Source: Alcaligenaceae bacterium
GTDB taxonomy: Bacteria > Pseudomonadota > Gammaproteobacteria > Burkholderiales > Burkholderiaceae_B
Length of the DNA: 8,195 nt
Direction of reading: 5' to 3'
NCBI GenBank assembly: GCA_029265335.1
Contig: JAJUJN010000081.1
Location: 1 to 8,195 of the forward strand
In this document: positions 1 to 5,337 of the stretch, piece by piece
Numbering within the stretch: position 1 is the stretch's first letter
Layout of the letters: every line of letters starts with the position of its first letter
Notes under the pieces: model-generated
Told to the model about the DNA's origin: nothing
The model's input: the letters and a program-made list of their open reading frames with translations, nothing else
Databases searched by the model: none
Program-made: the position numbers and the translations under genes

Positions 1-2
1 CG

Positions 3-638
3 GATTCAGTCGCGCCGGAACCGGAATACCTCATCAATCCCTTTGGGCTGCATTACGCCGAGGTCACTGCCAGCAATCTGGTACGCATCGATCTGGCCGG
101 CAAGAATACGGGCAGCAACGCCGGCGACGTGAATCTGGCGGGGCTCATCATTCACAGCGCCATCCATGGCGCCCGCAGCGATGCCCATTGCGTGATGCAT
201 ACGCATACCACTGCGGGCATCGCAGTGGCCTGCAAAGCCGAAGGCATCCGCTTCGATAACTTCTACAGTTCTGCGCTGTACGACGATCTCGCTTATCACG
301 ATTTCGAAGGCATCACCACCAACCCCGACGAACAGCCGCGCCTGCTGGCCTCGTTGGGTAAAAAGAACTACTTCATTTTGCGCAATCACGGGCTGCTGAC
401 CGTGGGCAGTGATATTCCGGTTGCGTTCAAACGCATGTGGACGCTTCAGCGCGCGTGCGAGATTCAGCTCATGAGCGATGCCGGGGCAGGGCCCAATATT
501 CCCATTGCGGAGTCGATTCTTAAAAACGCCGCCAGCTCGCGGCTGGGCGGCGATGCCGCAGGCCGAGCCAAGGTAGACCGCCAAGCCTTCGAAGCGATGT
601 TGCGGCGCGCAGGGATTCAGGCTGCCGATTTGGCCTGA
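3..638 (+). CDS. Class II aldolase/adducin-family protein, 3' part (5' end outside the window)
   Basis: The reading frame is open from base 3 to the TGA at 636-638 (211 residues). Family members run about 250-260 residues, so roughly the first 40-50 are missing; the GTG at 129 is internal. The fold is recognisable from the zinc site: His-Thr-His encoded at 198-206 and the Asn-His-Gly-Leu-Leu segment with the third zinc His at 387-389. Known relatives (L-fuculose-1-phosphate aldolase, L-ribulose-5-phosphate epimerase, sugar-acid decarboxylases) are soluble zinc enzymes that break or rearrange C-C bonds in phosphorylated sugars or hydroxy acids. By ungapped alignment to FucA, the catalytic Glu 19 residues before the first zinc His is Gly here, while the nearby His is kept. 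That pattern belongs to the large uncharacterised branch of the family, so no substrate is assigned. The gene converges with the hydrolase that follows; its own operon lies to the left of the window. Confidence 0.9.
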   Translation, partial: DSVAPEPEYLINPFGLHYAEVTASNLVRIDLAGKNTGSNAGDVNLAGLIIHSAIHGARSDAHCVMHTHTTAGIAVACKAEGIRFDNFYSSALYDDLAYHDFEGITTNPDEQPRLLASLGKKNYFILRNHGLLTVGSDIPVAFKRMWTLQRACEIQLMSDAGAGPNIPIAESILKNAASSRLGGDAAGRAKVDRQAFEAMLRRAGIQAADLA

Positions 639-746
639 GTAAAGCAAAGGGGCAGCGAGAGGGCGGAAACACCGCTGTGTGGAGCCGCCCGGCGGGCCAA
701 CAAGGCTAGCCCTTGGCTCTTCACCCCATTCTGCCGTGTAGAAGCG
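639..746. other. Convergent intergenic spacer with two weak hairpins
   Basis: The spacer lies between the stop of the aldolase-family gene (+) and the stop of the hydrolase (-). It holds a GC-rich inverted repeat, GGGCGG (661-666) with CCGCCC (685-690) and an 18-nt loop, and a short one, CAAGG (701-705) with CCTTG (711-715) and a 5-nt loop. Neither is followed by a clear T run on either strand. They may help end transcription from both sides, but neither is a convincing intrinsic terminator. No coding signal was seen. Confidence 0.3.
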
Positions 747-1469
747 TCAGTCGGAGCCGGCCTGCATGATGGCTTTGGCCAGGCCCACTGGGTCGGTAAA
801 GCACATTTCGTGGCTGCCGCCGGCCACAACGTAACGGAACAGGCCGAGGCGCTCCGACAGGCGCGGGTGCCAGCCCGCGCTATGCGGCAGGGCGATGTCT
901 TGCACGCAATTGATGTAGCTCTTGCCCATTTTGAACTCGGCAGGGTGTGACTGCAGCACGATGGGGTCGGCGAATGTGTTGTAGGGGTGAGGGTTGAGGT
1001 TGTCGTAGGCCTGCCGGGCTTGTGCTTCGGTGGCATCGTTGATGAAGGCGTCGCGCCAGATCGGCCACGGCAGCATCACGCCGCCGTCGGGCTGCTGCAC
1101 CTGCTGGAAGAGGTCGACGTAATGCGGCGGCACCAGGTCGTTCAAGGCTTCGCCGTTGAGCGGCACAAAAGCATTCCAGTACACCAAACGCCGGATGCGG
1201 GCCGCACCAAGACGGTCGGCAGCCCCGGTGATCACCATGCCGCCATAGCTGTGGCCGAGCAACACCACATCGTTCAGTTGGTGTTCATCGAAATACTCCA
1301 GCAACGACTGAATGGCGTTTTCGAGCGTGGTGGCGCGGCTGTCGTCGGGTCGATTGCCGGCCAGGGTGGGTAAATGCACGGTGTGGCCGGCGTTGCGCAA
1401 GGGCGCCGCTACCGCTTCCAGATGTTCGCCAGTGTGCCAGGCGCCATGCACCAGAACGAATGTGGCCAT
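747..1469 (-). CDS. Alpha/beta-hydrolase (EstC/SABP2-like esterase)
   Basis: A complete 240-residue protein of usual length for small esterases of the alpha/beta-hydrolase fold. Visible parts: the N-terminal strand and oxyanion-hole segment FVLVHGAWH (residues 4-12), the nucleophile elbow GHSYGG with Ser74, a probable catalytic Asp191 in the YINCVQDIALP segment, and His220 in GGSHE near the C-terminus. This arrangement matches the plant salicylate-esterase/hydroxynitrile-lyase group and bacterial EstC-type esterases, which hydrolyse small carboxylic esters in the cytoplasm. There is no signal peptide or membrane segment. The ATG is chosen because GAGG sits 8 nt upstream (1478-1481) and the HG oxyanion motif falls at the expected distance from the N-terminus. 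The gene is divergent from the cyclic-di-GMP gene and convergent with the aldolase-family gene, so it appears monocistronic. The natural substrate is unknown; esterase versus lyase cannot be settled by eye. Confidence 0.92.
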   Translation of the reverse strand: MATFVLVHGAWHTGEHLEAVAAPLRNAGHTVHLPTLAGNRPDDSRATTLENAIQSLLEYFDEHQLNDVVLLGHSYGGMVITGAADRLGAARIRRLVYWNAFVPLNGEALNDLVPPHYVDLFQQVQQPDGGVMLPWPIWRDAFINDATEAQARQAYDNLNPHPYNTFADPIVLQSHPAEFKMGKSYINCVQDIALPHSAGWHPRLSERLGLFRYVVAGGSHEMCFTDPVGLAKAIMQAGSD

Positions 1470-1477
1470 GATTGCTA

Positions 1478-1481
1478 CCTC
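1478..1481 (-). promoter_or_regulatory. Ribosome binding site of the hydrolase
   Basis: Read on the minus strand, GAGG lies 8 nt before the ATG at 1469. It supports this start over any in-frame alternative. Confidence 0.65.
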
Positions 1482-1505
1482 GAATCAGAGAGAAAAGTGC
1501 AGTCG

Positions 1506-1520
1506 CTGCCAGTGTGGCAG
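1506..1520. repeat. Perfect inverted repeat CTGCCA-N3-TGGCAG, possible operator
   Basis: Two 6-bp arms (1506-1511 and 1515-1520) flank GTG. The repeat lies 36 bp upstream of the hydrolase start codon, in the divergent region. Its size and symmetry fit a dimeric repressor site. Used as RNA, it would form only a tight 3-nt-loop hairpin in the hydrolase leader. No regulator in the window is an obvious partner. Confidence 0.4.
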
Positions 1521-1559
1521 GCTCACCCACTTGCGGCAACTACTGATGCGCGTTGCGGA

Positions 1560-1587
1560 TTGCCAAGATACGCTGCAGACATATCTT
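1560..1587 (+). promoter_or_regulatory. Putative sigma-70 promoter of the LOV/GGDEF/EAL gene
   Basis: TTGCCA (1560-1565; 5 of 6 to consensus), a 16-bp spacer and TATCTT (1582-1587; 4 of 6). Initiation would fall near 1594, about 17 nt before the chosen ATG at 1611. This helps exclude starts further upstream, because they would not be in the transcript. Judged by eye only. Confidence 0.4.
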
Positions 1588-1591
1588 GCAA
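1560..1591. repeat. Imperfect inverted repeat overlapping the predicted promoter
   Basis: AAGATA (1565-1570) and TATCTT (1582-1587) are perfect arms 11 bp apart. They extend outward, with one extra base on the left, to TTGC(C)AAGATA and TATCTTGCAA. The repeat covers the -35 to -10 interval of the predicted promoter, a typical position for a repressor site. Partner unknown. Confidence 0.4.
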
Positions 1592-1610
1592 TGCTTGCCT
1601 GGGTTTTGCC

Positions 1611-4259
1611 ATGGTCGATAACAATCCGGGGCCGCTCGAACCGGAGTTTCAAGATTCTGCCGGGTTGGCGCAGGCCGCATGGGGGCCGGCCACCGAGTTG
1701 GCCATGTCGCGCGAACGCCGCGAGATTCTGCACGCCATCGCCACCGACCAGCCCTTGCCTCAGGTGTTGAGTCGCCTGGGCCGCCTGACCGAGGCTCGGG
1801 TGCCCGCTGCCGGCTTCGCTGTCATGCTGCGCCCACCGAATGGTGCGGGCTTGCTCACCATCGGCGCGGGCAATCTGCCGCCCGAGTTTTGCGCAGCCTT
1901 CGAAGCCTTGTTGAACAAGTCTCGGGCCGCCAACGTTGTTCGAGCCTTGCTCAACACGAAAGCCGTTGAGCTGGTTACTCTGGCCAGCGATCCGCGGTGG
2001 CGGGTGGCGCGACCGCTTACCGACAGGTTCGGCCTGCGTGCACGTACTACGCTGCCGCTGCACGCGCGCGATGGTCGAGTGCTGGGAGCCTGTGTGTTGT
2101 TCTGGCGTGTCGATGCTCCGCCCTTCGCGCAACTGCTCGAGCTGATCCGTCCGGTGGGGCATCTGGTTTCCATCGCAGTCGAGCGTGCAGCCGCGCAGCG
2201 TGAGCTGCGGCGCAGTGAGCAACGCTTTCGGCTGCTGTTCGCCAACCATCCCGACGCCGTATTTCAGTTCAACGACGAGGGCATTTTTGTCGATGTCAAC
2301 GACTCGGCCCTGGCGATGGTGGGTTATCCCCGCGAGCAGGTGCTGGGCCGTCATTGGCGCGAGCTGCTCGCCCCCGGTGTACATAGCCGGGTACAGGGCC
2401 ATTTCGAGAAAGCCCTGGCCGGCGAAACGCAACGCTACGAAGTTCGCGTGATGCATCGCGATGGCCACGTGCTTCTTCTGGACGTCATCAACCAACCCGT
2501 GCATGAAGACGAGCGCAGCGTGGGGGTGTTCGGCATCGCTCGCGATATCACCGCGCGCAGGCGCAACGAGCAGCGGCTGCAGTTGCTGCAGCGTGCGGTT
2601 GAGGTGAGTGGCAGCGGAATCTGCATTGCCGACGCAAGGCGGCCCGATATGCCGCTCACCTATGTAAACCCGGCGTTCGAGCGCATTACCGGCTATTCGG
2701 CGGCCGAGGTGCTGGGCCGCAACTGTCGCTTTCTGCAGGCGCCCAACCCCTCGGAGCGTGCGCTTGAAATCATGCGGCACGCGCTGGCCAACGGCGAAGA
2801 TGCTCAGGTGGTGCTGCGCAACCTGCGCCGCGACGGCAGCGAGTTCTGGAACGAGCTGCATTTGTCGCCTATTACCGACGATGCCGGCCACATCACGCAT
2901 TGGTTGGGCGTGCAAAACGACGTGAGCGCCCGCAAACGCTACGAAGACGATCTGCGTCACCATGCCAGTCACGATGCGCTCACCGGCCTGCCCAACCGTA
3001 CCTTGCTCGAAGATCGCATCGCGCAGAGCTGCCAGTTCGCCGCCCGCCACAATCACCAGCTGGCGGTGCTGTTCATCGATCTCGATGGCTTCAAACCCAT
3101 CAACGATAGCTATGGCCATCATTGCGGCGACCTCGTTTTGCGCGCTGTGGCCAGCCGGGTGCTGGCCTGCGTGAACCGGGGCGATACCGTCGCCCGCCTG
3201 GGCGGTGACGAATTCGTGGTGGTGCTGGCCGACATCAGCGGCGCCGACGCCGCCGTGGCCATGGCCGAAACCATTCTGGCCCGGGTGGCCGAGCCCTATG
3301 GCGGTTGTCACGGCGCTCCCGACTCCAATCTGCATCTCACGGCCAGCGTGGGCCTGGCGCTCTGGGACGGTCGCGACATCCCGCCCATGCAGCTGGTGCA
3401 ACAGGCAGATCTGGCCATGTTCAAGGCCAAGCAGGCCGGCCGCAACACCTGGGCCTGGTATACCGGTGCACTCGATGAACACCTCAGCGAACGTTTGCAG
3501 TTGCGTCACGAACTGCAGGCCGCCATGGGCAGCAACCAGCTCCACCTCGTGTATCAGCCTCAGGTGTCGGCCGACGGCAAATCGGTGATAGCGCTTGAAA
3601 CTTTATTAAGGTGGCAGCATCCTGTGTTGGGTATGGTGGCGCCAGCCGATTTCATTCCGCTCGCCGAAGAAACCGGCCAGATCGTTACTTTGGGGGCCTG
3701 GATACTCCAAACCGCCTGTCAGCAGGCTGCTGAATGGGCCCGTGCCGGGCACGAATGGACCATCAGTGTGAACGTGTCGGCGCTGCAATTCATGCGACCG
3801 GGCTTTGTGCAGAGTGTGCAGGAGGTTCTGGAGCGGGCCGAGTTGCCGGCCGCGCGGCTGGAGCTCGAGATCACCGAGTCGGTGGTTTTGCACGACGGTC
3901 AGCAAACCCTGCGGGTGATGCAAGACCTGCGCGCGTTGGGAGTTCGTACCGCACTCGACGATTTTGGTCAGGGCTACTCCAGCCTGGCCTACGTCAAGCA
4001 ATTGCCGCTCGACAAGCTCAAGATCGATCGTTCCTTCGTGCGCGATGTCCTGGTAGATCCGCGCGATGCCGCCATCACCCAGACCGTGATCGCTTTGGGT
4101 CATTGGCTCAATTTGCAGGTGGTGGCCGAGGGTGTGGAAACCCAGGCGCAGTTCGAGTTTTTGCGCGACCGGGGCTGCGACGTGTTTCAGGGCTTTCTGT
4201 TTGCCCATCCGCAGCCGGCGCACTTGTTGCCCGCCACGGTGGGCAACATTGGTTTGTAA
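1611..4259 (+). CDS. GAF-PAS-LOV-GGDEF-EAL protein: probable blue-light-responsive c-di-GMP cyclase/phosphodiesterase
   Basis: 882 residues, cytosolic, no membrane segment. Domains: divergent GAF (about 35-185), PAS (about 199-320), LOV-type PAS (about 325-445), GGDEF (about 447-615), EAL (about 630-875). The LOV domain has GRNCRFLQ at 369-376 with Cys372, then Asn404, Asn414 and Gln435; these offsets equal those of oat phototropin LOV2 (C450, N482, N492, Q513), so FMN binding and a cysteinyl photoadduct are expected. GGDEF is intact (531-535), but the I-site RxxD reads NRGD, so product inhibition is doubtful. The EAL motif is ETLLRW (Glu663); Asn721, Glu753, Glu756, Asp783, Asp784, Lys804, Glu840 and Gln860 keep RocR active-site spacing, so phosphodiesterase activity is plausible. 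Loop 6 reads DDFGQGYSS, with Gln where Thr is usual. The frame stays open upstream to 1374, but that stretch overlaps the hydrolase antisense and has no domain; ATG 1611 follows a promoter. The Shine-Dalgarno sequence is weak, and ATG 1704 is an alternative start. Confidence 0.93.
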   Translation: MVDNNPGPLEPEFQDSAGLAQAAWGPATELAMSRERREILHAIATDQPLPQVLSRLGRLTEARVPAAGFAVMLRPPNGAGLLTIGAGNLPPEFCAAFEALLNKSRAANVVRALLNTKAVELVTLASDPRWRVARPLTDRFGLRARTTLPLHARDGRVLGACVLFWRVDAPPFAQLLELIRPVGHLVSIAVERAAAQRELRRSEQRFRLLFANHPDAVFQFNDEGIFVDVNDSALAMVGYPREQVLGRHWRELLAPGVHSRVQGHFEKALAGETQRYEVRVMHRDGHVLLLDVINQPVHEDERSVGVFGIARDITARRRNEQRLQLLQRAVEVSGSGICIADARRPDMPLTYVNPAFERITGYSAAEVLGRNCRFLQAPNPSERALEIMRHALANGEDAQVVLRNLRRDGSEFWNELHLSPITDDAGHITHWLGVQNDVSARKRYEDDLRHHASHDALTGLPNRTLLEDRIAQSCQFAARHNHQLAVLFIDLDGFKPINDSYGHHCGDLVLRAVASRVLACVNRGDTVARLGGDEFVVVLADISGADAAVAMAETILARVAEPYGGCHGAPDSNLHLTASVGLALWDGRDIPPMQLVQQADLAMFKAKQAGRNTWAWYTGALDEHLSERLQLRHELQAAMGSNQLHLVYQPQVSADGKSVIALETLLRWQHPVLGMVAPADFIPLAEETGQIVTLGAWILQTACQQAAEWARAGHEWTISVNVSALQFMRPGFVQSVQEVLERAELPAARLELEITESVVLHDGQQTLRVMQDLRALGVRTALDDFGQGYSSLAYVKQLPLDKLKIDRSFVRDVLVDPRDAAITQTVIALGHWLNLQVVAEGVETQAQFEFLRDRGCDVFQGFLFAHPQPAHLLPATVGNIGL

Positions 4260-4263
4260 AGCT

Positions 4264-5001
4264 TCAGCCTGTGCGGGTTACCAGGCGGATGCCGGGCATG
4301 AGCTGTGCGGCCAGATCGGGTTGCGTGAGTGCATATTCAAGGTTCATGCGCGGGATCTGCACGTGTTCTTCGCCCAAAAGCTGGGCGCGCATGCCCTGGC
4401 GGGCTTCGATGGCCTGCACCAGGCCATGATGGGTGCGATGCGCCAATTGCATCCATTGCTGGCCCTCGCTCATGGAAGACTGCATGGGCAGCATGGCGCT
4501 TGCGGCCGCAAAGGGCTGGCCAGCGAGGGTATCGAGCATGCGGGCCACCGTGGGGTTGCCACAGCCTTGCACAATCAGCCGATGAAATCGATCGTTCATT
4601 TCTACGTAGGTGGCGTAGTCGTCGAGGGTCATCGTGGATTGATAAACGGCCTCGTCGCCCATCTCGAGGCATTCGTGCAGCTCGCGCAGCAATTGCCGCG
4701 ACGCCCCTTCTTCGGCCAGCAAACGGGCCGCAAAACCTTCGAGCACGCCGCGAGTTTGGATGGCGTAATCGACCTCGTCGGCGGTGAAGCTGCGCATCTG
4801 ATAGCCGCCGCCCGGCGAAGGCTCGATCAGGCCTTCGTGCTCGAGGGTGGCCAGGGCCAGGCGCACCGGCGTTCGCGAGGCGCCCAAGCGCTCCGCGAGG
4901 GGGATCTCGGCCAGCCGTTCTTGCGGCGCAAACTCGCCCTTGAGGATGCTGTCGCGCAGTTGCAGCAGTACACGCGACTGTTGGGTTTGGGGTGTGGTCA
5001 T
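4264..5001 (-). CDS. GntR-family transcriptional regulator, FCD (FadR-type) subfamily
   Basis: 245 residues, normal for the subfamily. The N-terminal winged helix-turn-helix (about 10-72) has the signature LAERLGASRTPVRLAL, with Leu where Glu is usual in RTPVREAL. The C-terminal FCD ligand domain (about 75-220) keeps His140 (NDRFH), His191 and His213, typical metal ligands; the fourth position, commonly Asp, is Asn136, a common variant. Such proteins usually repress catabolic operons and release DNA on binding a carboxylate effector. Here the gene is divergent from the oxygenase/ligase operon, and three TGTATGCA copies lie between them, so it is the likely regulator of that operon and of itself. 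The frame extends to an ATG at 5172, but those 57 residues have no domain, run through the operators and promoters, and come from AT-rich DNA; ATG 5001 matches family length. The Shine-Dalgarno sequence is weak (GGCGG). Its stop is 4 bp from the stop of the convergent c-di-GMP gene. Confidence 0.93.
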   Translation of the reverse strand: MTTPQTQQSRVLLQLRDSILKGEFAPQERLAEIPLAERLGASRTPVRLALATLEHEGLIEPSPGGGYQMRSFTADEVDYAIQTRGVLEGFAARLLAEEGASRQLLRELHECLEMGDEAVYQSTMTLDDYATYVEMNDRFHRLIVQGCGNPTVARMLDTLAGQPFAAASAMLPMQSSMSEGQQWMQLAHRTHHGLVQAIEARQGMRAQLLGEEHVQIPRMNLEYALTQPDLAAQLMPGIRLVTRTG

Positions 5002-5027
5002 GACGAACCGCCGAAGTTGGTTTGAGT

Positions 5028-5056
5028 ATTGTATGCAGGCGCTTGGGGTTTGGCTA
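5028..5056 (-). promoter_or_regulatory. Putative promoter of the GntR regulator gene
   Basis: Read on the minus strand: TAGCCA (5056-5051; 4 of 6 to consensus), a 17-bp spacer and TACAAT (5033-5028; 5 of 6). Initiation would fall near 5021, about 20 nt before the ATG at 5001. The -10 box overlaps one TGTATGCA copy, which suggests autorepression. Confidence 0.5.
5030..5037. promoter_or_regulatory. TGTATGCA operator copy at the regulator promoter
   Basis: An octamer identical to the two copies at 5197-5214. With flanks it reads TTGTATGCAG, close to the dyad-symmetric GTAT-type sites known for FCD regulators. It lies 29 bp upstream of the regulator ATG, on that gene's predicted -10 box. Confidence 0.55.
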
Positions 5057-5142
5057 GAGTGAGATGGATTTCTAGAGTTTTTGCTTAAGTTTGTCGTCGC
5101 AGGCGCGTGGTTTTTCATCGAATAATGACGAAATCTCCCGTT

Positions 5143-5172
5143 TTTAGACGGACGTTTGAAATTCGTTGACAA
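5143..5172 (-). promoter_or_regulatory. Possible second, upstream minus-strand promoter
   Basis: Minus-strand TTGTCA (5172-5167), an 18-bp spacer and TCTAAA (5148-5143). Its -35 box shares bases with the plus-strand TTGACA, because GTTGACAA is nearly symmetric. It would give a leader of about 135 nt for the regulator. Weaker candidate than the proximal promoter. Confidence 0.25.
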
Positions 5173-5194
5173 ATTTAGCGAAGTGGCGAATCAT
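5166..5194 (+). promoter_or_regulatory. Putative promoter of the Rieske/ligase operon
   Basis: A perfect TTGACA (5166-5171), a 17-bp spacer and AATCAT (5189-5194; 4 of 6). Initiation is expected near 5201, inside the tandem TGTATGCA pair, so a bound repressor would block initiation. The leader would be about 137 nt. It is the only perfect -35 hexamer I noticed in this intergenic region. Confidence 0.55.
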
Positions 5195-5196
5195 TC

Positions 5197-5214
5197 TGTA
5201 TGCAGTTGTATGCA
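5197..5214. promoter_or_regulatory. Tandem TGTATGCA operators, 10-bp period
   Basis: Two identical octamers (5197-5204 and 5207-5214) with starts 10 bp apart, close to one helical turn, so both would face the same side of the DNA. In context they are CTGTATGCAG, whose outer CTG/CAG are symmetric, and TTGTATGCAA. They lie directly downstream of the predicted -10 box. The divergent FCD regulator is the natural binder. Confidence 0.6.
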
Positions 5215-5327
5215 ATGAATTTGTTGCACGCTGTGTTGGCATGAATTCTTGTGGTCGTGAGCGCTGTCAATGGCGTGGCGCCGGCCATGGTTGGTAGTTT
5301 TTGCGCCCCTTGCGCGCCCATTGTTTC

Positions 5328-5332
5328 AGGAG
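5328..5332 (+). promoter_or_regulatory. Ribosome binding site of the Rieske oxygenase gene
   Basis: AGGAG ends 5 nt before ATG 5338. It decides this start over the in-frame GTG at 5251, whose extra 29 residues match nothing in the family. Confidence 0.8.
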
Positions 5333-5337
5333 CAATC

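Noticed and set aside
661..715. Intrinsic terminator between the aldolase-family gene and the hydrolase
   Set aside because: The hairpins are short or have a long loop, and no T run follows on either strand, so it was recorded only as a weak spacer feature.
1374..1610. 79-residue N-terminal extension of the GGDEF/EAL protein
   Set aside because: It overlaps the hydrolase start region on the opposite strand, has no domain character, and runs through the divergent promoter region; ATG 1611 is better placed.
1485..3545. 686-codon open frame on the minus strand
   Set aside because: It is a mirror of the GAF-PAS-LOV-GGDEF coding frame in GC-rich DNA. Its translation shows no recognisable domain, while the plus strand has many exact motifs.
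4132..5025. Plus-strand 297-codon frame opposite the FCD regulator
   Set aside because: It starts inside the EAL domain and is antisense to a clear GntR/FCD gene; no domain seen.
5002..5172. 57-residue N-terminal extension of the FCD regulator
   Set aside because: The added residues are low in structure and precede a normal-length FCD protein; the DNA carries promoter and operator signals instead.
5251..5337. GTG start for a 469-residue Rieske protein
   Set aside because: No ribosome binding site at the GTG; AGGAG before ATG 5338 and the family-typical N-terminus at that ATG are decisive.
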